Assembly (NCBI GenBank): GCA_001800015.1
Contig: MGUO01000118.1
Coordinates: 1-7,454 of the forward strand
Direction: 5' to 3'
Origin: Elusimicrobia bacterium RIFCSPHIGHO2_02_FULL_57_9
GTDB lineage: Bacteria; Elusimicrobiota; Elusimicrobia; UBA1565; UBA9628
DNA length: 7,454 nucleotides
A program made the translations under genes and the position numbers. Position 1 is the first letter of the stretch, and the number at the start of each line of letters is the position of its first letter. The notes under the pieces were generated by a model. It did no database searches. It worked only from the letters and a program-made list of their open reading frames with translations, and was not told the DNA's origin. Below are positions 1 to 6,766 of this stretch, in pieces.

Positions 1-8
1 AACATTAA

Positions 9-46
9 ATATGCGGGGAAGCCGGGAACCCGGCTTCCCCGCATAT
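9..46. repeat. Perfect 18-bp palindrome, intercistronic hairpin upstream of atpF
   Basis: The left arm at 9-26 (ATATGCGGGGAAGCCGGG) is the exact reverse complement of the right arm at 29-46, with AA at 27-28 between them. In RNA this would fold as a GC-rich stem of about 17 pairs closed by a GAAC loop. It lies 43 nt before the atpF start, where atpE would be expected to end to the left. No run of T follows the stem on the + strand (CCTCGATTTG follows), so it is not a standard intrinsic terminator. By inference it may be an mRNA processing or 3'-end stabilising element that sets c-subunit mRNA levels apart from the rest. It could also be one copy of a dispersed palindromic repeat. The hairpin is certain; its role is not. 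Confidence 0.8.
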
Positions 47-76
47 CCTCGATTTGCCTTTATGAAAAAAGCCGTC

Positions 77-82
77 AAGGAG
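77..82 (+). promoter_or_regulatory. Ribosome binding site of atpF
   Basis: AAGGAG sits 7 nt before the ATG at 90. This supports that start over the out-of-frame ATG at 62, which has no Shine-Dalgarno sequence and opens only an 11-codon frame ending at 97. Confidence 0.75.
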
Positions 83-89
83 TCGTTGC

Positions 90-602
90 ATGGATAAGCT
101 GCTAAACCCGGATACCGGACTGGTCATCTGGACCATCGTCACTTTTTTATCTCTTATTTTCATACTCAAAAAGATGGCTTGGGGACCGCTGCTCACGGCT
201 TTGGAGGAGCGGGAGTCGCGCATTAGAGCGGACATGGAAGGAGCCCGGGCGGCGCGCGGCCAGGCTGAAAAAATCCAGCAAGAACTCGAAAAACAGATGG
301 TGGAAATCGAGGCCCGCAGCCGCGCAAGGCTGGCGCAGGCGGCCAAGGAAGGAGAAGCCCTGCGCGCCCAGCTTAAGGCTGCGGCCGAGGAAGACGCCAA
401 GAATATCAGGGAAAAGACCATGGCCGAATTGGCAGAGGAGCATCGCAAGTTGGTCCGTGAGCTGCGCCAGGAAGTGGCCGGGTTGTCCGTTCTGGCCGCC
501 GAAAAACTGATTCGTAAATCGGTCGACAACGGCGTGCAAAAAACCGTTCTGGAAGATTTTTTCGCGGATTTGGATAAGCAGGAAAAAGCCGCTCACAAAT
601 AA
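90..602 (+). CDS. atpF: F1Fo ATP synthase subunit b
   Basis: This is the membrane-anchored peripheral stalk subunit. It ties the a subunit in the membrane to delta and alpha at the top of F1, holding the alpha3beta3 head still while the rotor turns. The 170-residue length is normal for the family. One hydrophobic membrane segment spans about residues 9-27, preceded by the typical LLNPDTGLVIW start and followed by KKMAWGPLLTALEERE (about 27-42). The rest, to about residue 150, is highly charged and Ala/Glu/Lys/Arg-rich, as expected for the long b-dimer helix. AAGGAG lies 7 nt before the ATG. The TAA stop overlaps the atpH start by one base (TAATG), suggesting coupled translation. Only one b gene is seen, so this is the homodimeric-stalk form rather than the b/b' form of cyanobacteria and many alphaproteobacteria, unless a second copy lies elsewhere. 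Confidence 0.95.
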   Translation: MDKLLNPDTGLVIWTIVTFLSLIFILKKMAWGPLLTALEERESRIRADMEGARAARGQAEKIQQELEKQMVEIEARSRARLAQAAKEGEALRAQLKAAAEEDAKNIREKTMAELAEEHRKLVRELRQEVAGLSVLAAEKLIRKSVDNGVQKTVLEDFFADLDKQEKAAHK

Positions 603-1147
603 TGCAATCATCCGACAGGGTCCTGGCTTGGCGCTACGCGCGGGCCCTATTTGATTCCGCTTGCGAGGCGAGGGAGGAGTCGCGCGTGCATGAGGATTTG
701 TCGAGCGCTTACGGCTTAATCCTCAAATGCCTGCCGCTGCTCAAGCATCCCCGGATTGACGCCGCCGATAAAAAGAAAAAACTAGATCGGGCTTTGGGAA
801 AAAAGGTTTCAGTCCAAACCCTGAGATTCCTGAAGCTTTTGATTGACAAAAAGCGTTTCGAGCTTTTGCCCATGATAGCGGCCAATTTCGGCAAGCAGCT
901 GGCGGAGAAAAACAATAGCGCCAAGGCGTACGTCCGCGCGTCCGCGCCGCTTTCGGCCGATGCCGATAAGAAGCTTAAAGAGACGCTTAAGAATTTTGCC
1001 GGAAAGAATATCGAGTTGGAAGTTAAAATTGACCCCGAGATTTTGGGAGGCGTTGTGGTGCGGCTGGGCGATTGGGTGCTTGACTCAAGCCTGCGCGGGA
1101 AACTGCGCATGCTGTCCAAGACCTTGGCTAACGCGGCCGCGGCTTAA
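602..1147 (+). CDS. atpH: F1Fo ATP synthase subunit delta
   Basis: Delta is the OSCP homologue that sits on top of the alpha3beta3 head and joins it to the b dimer. The 181 residues match the family length. The N-terminal helical domain opens with the usual ARALFDSA motif (residues 13-20). The C-terminal part carries the family signature, with GGVVVRLGDWVLD at 149-161 followed by SSLRGKLRML to about residue 171. The middle segment is rich in Lys and Ala. The start overlaps the atpF stop by one base (TAATG), so reinitiation by ribosomes leaving atpF is the likely way it is translated. A 21-nt gap leads to atpA. Nothing is missing or truncated. Confidence 0.94.
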   Translation: MQSSDRVLAWRYARALFDSACEAREESRVHEDLSSAYGLILKCLPLLKHPRIDAADKKKKLDRALGKKVSVQTLRFLKLLIDKKRFELLPMIAANFGKQLAEKNNSAKAYVRASAPLSADADKKLKETLKNFAGKNIELEVKIDPEILGGVVVRLGDWVLDSSLRGKLRMLSKTLANAAAA

Positions 1148-1156
1148 ACGGATTAC

Positions 1157-1161
1157 GGAGG
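1157..1161 (+). promoter_or_regulatory. Strong ribosome binding site of atpA
   Basis: GGAGG stands 7 nt before the ATG at 1169. It is among the best Shine-Dalgarno matches in the window, in keeping with the need for three alpha subunits per complex. It also fixes the atpA start. Confidence 0.75.
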
Positions 1162-1168
1162 CGCGTTC

Positions 1169-2710
1169 ATGGCGATTAGACCGGAAGAGATCACTGCGGT
1201 GATTAAAAAACAGCTCCAGGAGTATGAAGGCGGCACGGAGCTTAAAGAAGAGGGCTCGGTGCTTCAGGTAGGTGACGGCATCGCCCGGGTTTATGGGCTT
1301 GAGAATGTCATGGCCGGAGAGCTTCTGGAGTTGCCCCGCGGCGTCATGGGCATGGTTTTAAACCTCGAACGAGAGAACGTCGGCTGCGTGCTTCTGGGCT
1401 CCGACCGATTGATTAAGGAAGGCGATCCCGTCAAACGCACCGGCCGCATCATGTCGGTGCCCGTGGGGGAAAGCCTCATCGGCCGCGTGGTCAATCCCCT
1501 GGGCCTTCCCCTGGACGGCAAGGGGCCTATTAAAACAAGCAAGACCCGTCCCATCGAAATCGTGGCGCCGGGCGTTATGGAACGGGCTCCGGTCAAGGAG
1601 CCCCTGCAAACGGGCTTAAAAGCCATTGACTCGATGATTCCCATCGGCCGCGGCCAGCGTGAACTGATCATCGGCGACCGGCAGACCGGCAAAACCGCCA
1701 TCGCCATCGACACCATCATCAAACAAAAAGAAGAAGTCAACCGCCCCATCTGCATTTATGTGGCCATCGGCCAAAAGCAGTCGACCGTGGCCCAGGTCGC
1801 TCAAATTCTTCAAGACGGCGGCGCCATGGGATACTCAATCGTGGTCTCAGCCACCGCGGCCGATCCGGCGCCGCTCCTCTATATCGCCCCTTACTCGGGC
1901 TGCGCCATGGGCGAGGAATTCCTTTGGCAGGGCAAGCACGTCTTGGTCATTTACGATGATCTTTCCAAGCACGCGCAGGCTTACCGCCAGTTGTCGCTGC
2001 TTCTGCGCCGGCCTCCGGGTCGCGAGGCTTACACGGGAGACGTTTTCTATCTGCACTCCCGTTTGCTTGAGCGCGCCTGCAAACTTTCCCCTAAAAACGG
2101 CGGCGGTTCGCTGACGGCTCTTCCCATTATTGAGACCCAGGCCGGCGACGTGTCGGCGTATATTCCGACTAACGTTATTTCCATCACCGATGGCCAGATT
2201 TATTTGGAAACAGGGCTGTTTTATTCCGGCGTTCGGCCGGCCGTCAACGTGGGCCTGTCGGTTTCCCGCGTCGGCGGAGCCGCGCAGACCAAGGCCATGA
2301 AGCAGGTAGCCGGGCGCTTGCGCTTGGATCTGGCCCAATATAACGAGCTGGCCGCTTTCGCCCAGTTCGGTTCGGATCTGGACAAGGCCTCCCAACAGCA
2401 ATTGAGCCGCGGCGAGCGGCTGGTTGAGCTTCTCAAGCAGGATCAATACAAACCCATGCCCTTTGAAACCCAGGTTGTCGCGATTTTCGCCGGGGTCAAC
2501 GGATATCTCGACGATATCCCGACCATGAAAATCCGCCAATTCGAAAGCGAGCTGCTGCTATTCGTTCAAGCCAGGCATGCCGACGTCCTTAAGGAACTCA
2601 CCGACAAGAAATCAATCGATGACGCCCTGAAGGCCAAGATTTCCGAGGCGATCGCGCAGTTTAAGGAAAGTTTTTTAATAAGGAGCTCGGCCCTTAAGAG
2701 CGAACCATGA
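1169..2710 (+). CDS. atpA: F1 ATP synthase subunit alpha
   Basis: Alpha is the non-catalytic nucleotide-binding subunit that alternates with beta in the F1 hexamer. Its 513 residues are close to the usual 500-515. Visible in order are an N-terminal beta-barrel part (about 25-95), the Walker A loop GDRQTGKT at 169-176, a Walker B strand ending in LVIYDD (259-264), and the alpha/beta family signature PAVNVGLSVS at 357-366. The next residue, Arg367, corresponds to the conserved arginine finger that reaches the beta catalytic site, and VGG follows. The C-terminal helical domain continues to the end without a break. The TGA stop overlaps the next ATG (ATGA, 2707-2710). In standard operons atpG comes next; here two unrelated genes intervene. 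Confidence 0.98.
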   Translation: MAIRPEEITAVIKKQLQEYEGGTELKEEGSVLQVGDGIARVYGLENVMAGELLELPRGVMGMVLNLERENVGCVLLGSDRLIKEGDPVKRTGRIMSVPVGESLIGRVVNPLGLPLDGKGPIKTSKTRPIEIVAPGVMERAPVKEPLQTGLKAIDSMIPIGRGQRELIIGDRQTGKTAIAIDTIIKQKEEVNRPICIYVAIGQKQSTVAQVAQILQDGGAMGYSIVVSATAADPAPLLYIAPYSGCAMGEEFLWQGKHVLVIYDDLSKHAQAYRQLSLLLRRPPGREAYTGDVFYLHSRLLERACKLSPKNGGGSLTALPIIETQAGDVSAYIPTNVISITDGQIYLETGLFYSGVRPAVNVGLSVSRVGGAAQTKAMKQVAGRLRLDLAQYNELAAFAQFGSDLDKASQQQLSRGERLVELLKQDQYKPMPFETQVVAIFAGVNGYLDDIPTMKIRQFESELLLFVQARHADVLKELTDKKSIDDALKAKISEAIAQFKESFLIRSSALKSEP

Positions 2711-3135
2711 AATTCTTCCTGGCTCCGGTCTTGCTTGCCTTTGCGACCGCCGGGGTTCTTGCCGAAATCGCCAAACCCATGCAGATTCTTAATCTGAGCT
2801 GCATGGAAGCTTTGGTGACCATCGGCCAGGCTGATCTTGCCGGGGTCTTCTCTTTTGTTCCGGAAAGGGACAGCCACGCAGCCCTCGCGGACTTGCTGGT
2901 TCACGACAAAAGCGCCTTGAAGAAATTCCTGGCCAAGGCGGAAAAGGATTACAAATTGGTTACGGGTGTCTCGGTTTGGGATCATGATGTTCTACAGTTC
3001 GCGCTTTCGATTTACAACTCGTCTTTGGCGCAAACCCTGCCTAAGCCGGGCGGCAAAATCATAGCGCGCATCAATAAGCTGGCCGCCGCTCCCACCAGGA
3101 CTCTGCAGGAAATAACGGCGCGGAGGCAAAAATAA
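2707..3135 (+). CDS. Unrecognised small protein with probable signal peptide
   Basis: I do not recognise this 142-residue protein. The first 19 residues (MKFFLAPVLLAFATAGVLA) look like a Sec signal peptide: one Lys, a hydrophobic core, and a V-L-A site before Glu20. The mature part would be about 123 residues, probably mostly helical, basic toward the end (ARRQK tail), with one cysteine (Cys32). No catalytic motif, heme site or lipobox is evident. A stop codon in frame at 2695-2697 makes the ATG at 2707 the first usable start. AAGAG at 2696-2700 is a modest ribosome site, and the ATGA overlap with atpA suggests translational coupling. The gene ends in TAATG shared with the epimerase start. 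Its position between atpA and atpG is unusual. Coding status is supported by the overlaps on both sides; its function is unknown. Confidence 0.75.
   Translation: MKFFLAPVLLAFATAGVLAEIAKPMQILNLSCMEALVTIGQADLAGVFSFVPERDSHAALADLLVHDKSALKKFLAKAEKDYKLVTGVSVWDHDVLQFALSIYNSSLAQTLPKPGGKIIARINKLAAAPTRTLQEITARRQK
3122..3126 (+). promoter_or_regulatory. Ribosome binding site of the HldD-like gene
   Basis: GGAGG lies 8 nt before the ATG at 3135 and sits inside the end of the preceding gene. It supports this start and indicates efficient translation besides the TAATG coupling. Confidence 0.7.
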
Positions 3136-4058
3136 TGCGGGCCCTGGTGACCGGAGCCGCCGGGTTTATCGGGTCGAATTTATGCCTGGCCTTGGCAAAG
3201 CAAGACCATTGCGTGGTCGGCCTCGATGATTTTTCCACCGGGAACTTTGAGAATCTCCAGCGCTTTTCGGGGGATTTCGTTGCCGCGGATGTCGGGGATT
3301 TGGGCTGGCAGAGCCGCATCGGCAAGGTTGATTGGGTTTTCCATGAGGCGGCCATAACCGACACCACTGTTACCGATCAGATGAAAATGATGAAGGTTAA
3401 CGTGGAGGCTTTCCGTTCGCTGCTTAATTGGGCGGCCAAGAGCGGCGTAAAAAAAGTGGTCTATGCCTCCTCGGCTGGCATTTACGGCGGCGGGACTGTG
3501 CCCATGAAAGAATCCGCCGCGGCGCGCCCGCTTAATGTTTACGCTTTTTCCAAACGGATCATGGAAATGGTCGCTGCCGAATTTGCTTCTCGCCATCCCA
3601 AGATCGGAATCGTGGGGCTGCGCTATTTCAACGTTTTCGGCCCCGGGGAGAAATTCAAGGCCAAGGCGGCCAGCATGATATGGCAGCTGGCCTTGCAAAT
3701 GCTGGCGGGCAAACGCCCCAGGATTTTCGAGTTCGGCGGCCAGTACCGTGATTTCATCCATATCGCGGACGTGGTTAACGCGAATATTTTGGCAGCCCGG
3801 AAAAAAACCCAGGGCGTCTACAATGTCTGCACCGGCCGCAAGACGACATTCAACGAAATCATCACACATTTAAACGACACCCTAGGCACGCGTCTTGAGC
3901 CGGATTATTTCAAGAATCCGTATTCCTTTTACCAGAATGAGACCTTGGGAGATCCCGGCGCGGCCGTGCGCGGGTTCGGATTTTCCGCCCAATATACCGT
4001 AGCCGAAGGCATCCGGGAATATTTGGGCAGATTCAGGGCCAGCGGGGTCGGGGTTTAA
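3135..4058 (+). CDS. hldD: NAD-dependent sugar epimerase, ADP-heptose 6-epimerase (HldD/RfaD)-like
   Basis: This 307-residue protein is an extended short-chain dehydrogenase of the nucleotide-sugar epimerase group. The NAD(P)-binding Rossmann motif GAAGFIG is at 7-13, with acidic Asp31-Asp32 after the second strand. The catalytic set is Ser112/Ser113, Tyr136 and Lys140 (YxxxK). Several segments look specifically like ADP-L-glycero-D-manno-heptose 6-epimerases: HEAAITDTTVTDQ (70-82), PLNVYAFSK (132-140), RYFNVFGPGE (163-172) and RDFIHIADV (205-213). Lys175 falls where E. coli HldD has its second catalytic lysine. HldD makes the ADP-L,D-heptose used in the LPS inner core, which would imply a Gram-negative envelope. 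A UDP- or dTDP-sugar epimerase remains possible. The gene overlaps the upstream stop by one base and ends 1 nt before atpG, so it lies wholly within the ATP synthase operon. Family certain, substrate probable. Confidence 0.85.
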   Translation: MRALVTGAAGFIGSNLCLALAKQDHCVVGLDDFSTGNFENLQRFSGDFVAADVGDLGWQSRIGKVDWVFHEAAITDTTVTDQMKMMKVNVEAFRSLLNWAAKSGVKKVVYASSAGIYGGGTVPMKESAAARPLNVYAFSKRIMEMVAAEFASRHPKIGIVGLRYFNVFGPGEKFKAKAASMIWQLALQMLAGKRPRIFEFGGQYRDFIHIADVVNANILAARKKTQGVYNVCTGRKTTFNEIITHLNDTLGTRLEPDYFKNPYSFYQNETLGDPGAAVRGFGFSAQYTVAEGIREYLGRFRASGVGV

Positions 4059-4059
4059 T

Positions 4060-4956
4060 ATGGCCTCATTGCGAGAGATCCGCCGCAAGATCAAATCGGT
4101 TAAGTCGACCGAGCAAATCACCAAGGCCATGAAAATGGTGGCCGCAGCGCGCATGCGCCGTTCTCAAAGCCAGATTTTGGCCTCCCGGCCTTTCGCCGTG
4201 CGCATGGAAGCGCTGGTGAAGGACTTGGCCGCCCTGGAGGTGCGTGCGGATATCGAGGCCGGGCGCGATGTGCGGGTGCACCCGTTTTTTGATCAGCGCG
4301 GCGAAGGTCACGAGGCTCTGATCATAGTGACGGCGGACAAAGGTTTGTGCGGCGCCTTTAACTCCAATCTGATCCGGGCGGCCATCGATTGGCTCAAGCC
4401 CCGCTCGGCGCAAAAAACTTATTTGGCGCTGGTGGGCCGCAAAGGCCGTGATTTCGCGCAGCGCGTGCGCGGCTTTGATTTTGAAGTGTTAATCGAGTTG
4501 GCCGGGATTTTCCCCAAAGTCAACTTTACTCACGCCGAGATTTTGGGCAAGGCCGTCATCGACGCATACGAGGGGCAGGGCCTCTCGCGCGTGACTGCGA
4601 TCTACAACGAATTAAAATCCGTTGCGGTGCAGAAACTTGTGACGACACAACTTCTGCCCATACCGACGCCGGTAGCCGCGGACGAAAAAACTCTCGCGGA
4701 TTATGGTTTTGAGCCGGAGCGGCAGGAGCTCCTGTGCGCCCTGCTGCCGCGTTACGTGAAAGCCCAGCTTTATCGCATACTGCTTGAGTCGCAAGCTTCC
4801 GAGCTGGCGGCGCGCATGAACGCCATGGATTCTGCTTCCAAGAACGCAAAGGAATTGCGCGAAGATCTTAATTTGAGCTTGAACCGGCAGCGCCAAGCCA
4901 TTATTACCAAGGAAATCGCCGAGCTTGTCGGCGGCGCCGAGGCTTTAGCCGCATAA
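4060..4956 (+). CDS. atpG: F1 ATP synthase subunit gamma
   Basis: Gamma is the central rotor shaft that turns inside alpha3beta3 and carries torque between the c-ring and the catalytic sites. Its 298 residues are slightly longer than the common 285-292. The N-terminal coiled-coil helix is canonical (MASLREIRRKIKSVKSTEQI at 1-20, then TKAMKMVAAARMRR). The Rossmann-like middle shows TADKGLCGAFNSN at 91-103. The C-terminal helix contains the family signature ITKEIAELVGGAEA at 282-295. The start lies 1 nt after the epimerase stop, with only a G-rich stretch (GGGG at 4043-4046) as a weak ribosome site, so it probably depends on coupling. Two tandem stops (TAATAA) end the gene. It is unusual in being flanked on both sides by non-ATPase genes. 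Confidence 0.97.
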   Translation: MASLREIRRKIKSVKSTEQITKAMKMVAAARMRRSQSQILASRPFAVRMEALVKDLAALEVRADIEAGRDVRVHPFFDQRGEGHEALIIVTADKGLCGAFNSNLIRAAIDWLKPRSAQKTYLALVGRKGRDFAQRVRGFDFEVLIELAGIFPKVNFTHAEILGKAVIDAYEGQGLSRVTAIYNELKSVAVQKLVTTQLLPIPTPVAADEKTLADYGFEPERQELLCALLPRYVKAQLYRILLESQASELAARMNAMDSASKNAKELREDLNLSLNRQRQAIITKEIAELVGGAEALAA

Positions 4957-4969
4957 TAAAAGGAGTTTT

Positions 4970-5305
4970 ATGGAATTAACAGAAAAACGCAGACATCCGC
5001 GCGTACCCGTCGGGATCACCATGGATATTTTCGCCAAGGGACATAATGTGGGCAAGTGCCGCGGCACCATCGCCGATCTTTCCATGGGCGGCATGGCTTT
5101 TAAGACCAATGCCGTGCTCGAACAGGGCATGTGCCTTTATCTAAAAATAAACATCCCGTTGGAAATTCGCGGCGAAGTGCGCCACACCAAGGATTCGCAT
5201 GGCGGCGGGATGCACCGCTACGGCGTGCGCTTTCATAAAATAGGCTACAATACGCCGACCAACGCTAAGCCTGAGAGATTTATCGCCGCTAAGTTTCAAA
5301 AATAA
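4970..5305 (+). CDS. PilZ-domain protein, predicted c-di-GMP receptor
   Basis: This 111-residue protein is a stand-alone PilZ domain. Both c-di-GMP contact motifs are intact: RxxxR at residues 7-11 (RRHPR) and DxSxxG at 36-41 (DLSMGG). The closing strand YGVRF is at 84-88, as usual for the fold. PilZ proteins bind cyclic di-GMP and pass the signal to a partner; the partner cannot be read from this sequence. There is no membrane segment or signal peptide, so it should be cytoplasmic, on the same side of the membrane as F1. AAGGAG at 4960-4965 precedes the ATG by 4 nt, a short spacing, and the gene lies 13 nt after atpG and 18 nt before atpD. I know of no standard ATP synthase operon with a PilZ gene between gamma and beta. 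Whether it acts on the synthase or is only co-expressed is open. Confidence 0.9.
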   Translation: MELTEKRRHPRVPVGITMDIFAKGHNVGKCRGTIADLSMGGMAFKTNAVLEQGMCLYLKINIPLEIRGEVRHTKDSHGGGMHRYGVRFHKIGYNTPTNAKPERFIAAKFQK

Positions 5306-5323
5306 TCGGGAGAGAGTGACAAG

Positions 5324-6760
5324 ATGAACATTGGAAAAGTCGTTCAGGTCATTGGGCCGGTTTTGGACGTGGAATTTCCGCCGGGCAAGCTTCCCGCTAT
5401 TTATAACGCCCTTAAAATCAAATTGCCGCACACCGGCAACGGCTCCAAGGCCGAAACCAGCGCGCTTACCGTCGAAGTCGCGGCGCATCTAGGCGACAAT
5501 GTGGTGCGCGCCATCGCCATGGGCCCGACCGAGGGGTTGACCCGGGGCATGACCGTGGACGATACAGGCGCTGCGATCACGGTTCCCGTGGGACGGGCTT
5601 GTTTGGGCCGACTGATTAATGTGCTCGGCGAGGCCAAGGATTACGGCGGCGAGATTAAATCCAAGGAAACCCTGCCTATTCACCGCGACGCCCCCGCCAT
5701 GGTGGAGCAAGTCACCACGCCTCAGATTTTCGAGACCGGCATCAAGGTCATCGATTTGCTCGAGCCCTACATGAAAGGCGGCAAGGTCGGCTTGTTCGGG
5801 GGCGCCGGCGTGGGGAAGACCGTCATCATCATGGAACTGATCAACAACGTGGCTAAAGAGCACGGCGGCGTTTCCGTGTTCGGCGGCGTGGGCGAAAGAA
5901 GCCGCGAGGGCAACGACTTGTACCGCGAAATGGAAGAAGCCAAGCTTTCCGACGGCGCGTCCGTTCTTTCCAAGACCGTGCTGGTTTACGGTCAGATGAA
6001 CGAGCCGCCGGGCGCCCGCGCCCGCGTGGGTCTGACCGCCTTGACCCAGGCCGAGTATTTCCGCGACCAGGAAGGCCAGGACGTGCTTCTGTTTGTCGAT
6101 AATGTTTTCCGCTACGTGCTGGCCAACGCCGAGGTCTCGGCGCTTCTCGGCCGCATGCCCTCAGCCGTGGGTTATCAGCCTACGCTGACTACTGAGGTCG
6201 GCGTGCTTCAGGAGCGTATCACCTCGACTAAAAAGGGCTCCATCACTTCGATTCAGGCCGTCTACGTGCCGGCCGACGACTTGACCGACCCCGGCGTTGC
6301 CACAACCTTCACCCACTTGGACGCCACCACCGTGCTTTCACGCTCTATCGCCGAACTGGGTATTTACCCGGCCGTCGATCCCCTGGACTCAACGTCCCGC
6401 ATTCTGGATCCTAAAATCGTGGGTGAGCAGCATTACGCGGTCGCCCGCTCGGTTCAAAAAATCCTGCAGCGCTACCGGGACTTGCAGGACATCATCGCCA
6501 TCTTGGGCATTGATGAACTTTCCGATGAAGATAAGCTCACCGTCTCCCGGGCGCGCAAGATTCAAAAATTCCTTTCCCAGCCCTTCTTCGTCGCAACGCA
6601 GTTCACCGGCATGATGGGCAAATACGTCAAGCTCAAAGACACCGTTGCGGGCTTCAAGGATTTGGTGGCGGGCAAATACGACCACCTTCCCGAACAGGCC
6701 TTTTACATGGTCGGCCCCATCGAGGAGGCGGTGGTCAAGGCCGAGTCGTTTAAGCAATAA
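5324..6760 (+). CDS. atpD: F1 ATP synthase subunit beta
   Basis: Beta is the catalytic subunit that makes and hydrolyses ATP at the alpha/beta interfaces. Its 478 residues are normal or slightly long (usually 460-480). The Walker A loop GGAGVGKT is at 159-166, the catalytic glutamate in GERSREG at Glu191, Walker B LLFVDN at 255-260, the family signature PAVDPLDSTS at 349-358, and the gamma-contacting DELSEED loop reads DELSDED at 397-403. After Walker B the usual FRFTQAGSEVS reads FRYVLANAEVS (262-272), a local divergence in an otherwise highly conserved stretch. LLGRMPSAVGYQPT follows as normal. GGGAG at 5308-5312 provides a ribosome site for the ATG at 5324. The gene follows the PilZ gene by 18 nt and precedes atpC by 6 nt. 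Confidence 0.98.
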   Translation: MNIGKVVQVIGPVLDVEFPPGKLPAIYNALKIKLPHTGNGSKAETSALTVEVAAHLGDNVVRAIAMGPTEGLTRGMTVDDTGAAITVPVGRACLGRLINVLGEAKDYGGEIKSKETLPIHRDAPAMVEQVTTPQIFETGIKVIDLLEPYMKGGKVGLFGGAGVGKTVIIMELINNVAKEHGGVSVFGGVGERSREGNDLYREMEEAKLSDGASVLSKTVLVYGQMNEPPGARARVGLTALTQAEYFRDQEGQDVLLFVDNVFRYVLANAEVSALLGRMPSAVGYQPTLTTEVGVLQERITSTKKGSITSIQAVYVPADDLTDPGVATTFTHLDATTVLSRSIAELGIYPAVDPLDSTSRILDPKIVGEQHYAVARSVQKILQRYRDLQDIIAILGIDELSDEDKLTVSRARKIQKFLSQPFFVATQFTGMMGKYVKLKDTVAGFKDLVAGKYDHLPEQAFYMVGPIEEAVVKAESFKQ

Positions 6761-6766
6761 GTTTTT

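Noticed and set aside
1..8. TAA at 6-8 as the stop codon of atpE
   Set aside because: Only two bases precede the possible CAT-TAA frame, so there is not enough sequence to identify any upstream protein.
9..46. Palindrome as a standard Rho-independent terminator on the + strand
   Set aside because: No U-tract follows the stem, and atpF starts 43 nt later in the same direction. The minus-strand side has only a short TTTAATGTT and no gene ending there.
62..97. Mini-frame of 11 codons (MKKAVKESLHG) overlapping the atpF start, as a leader peptide
   Set aside because: No Shine-Dalgarno sequence precedes the ATG at 62, and the AAGGAG within it serves atpF. Such short frames are common by chance.
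1847..2539. 230-codon antisense open frame inside atpA
   Set aside because: Shadow of a highly conserved gene with no ribosome site or recognisable protein family.
3180..3869. 229-codon antisense open frame inside the epimerase gene
   Set aside because: The + strand protein has all epimerase motifs, and the reverse translation shows none.
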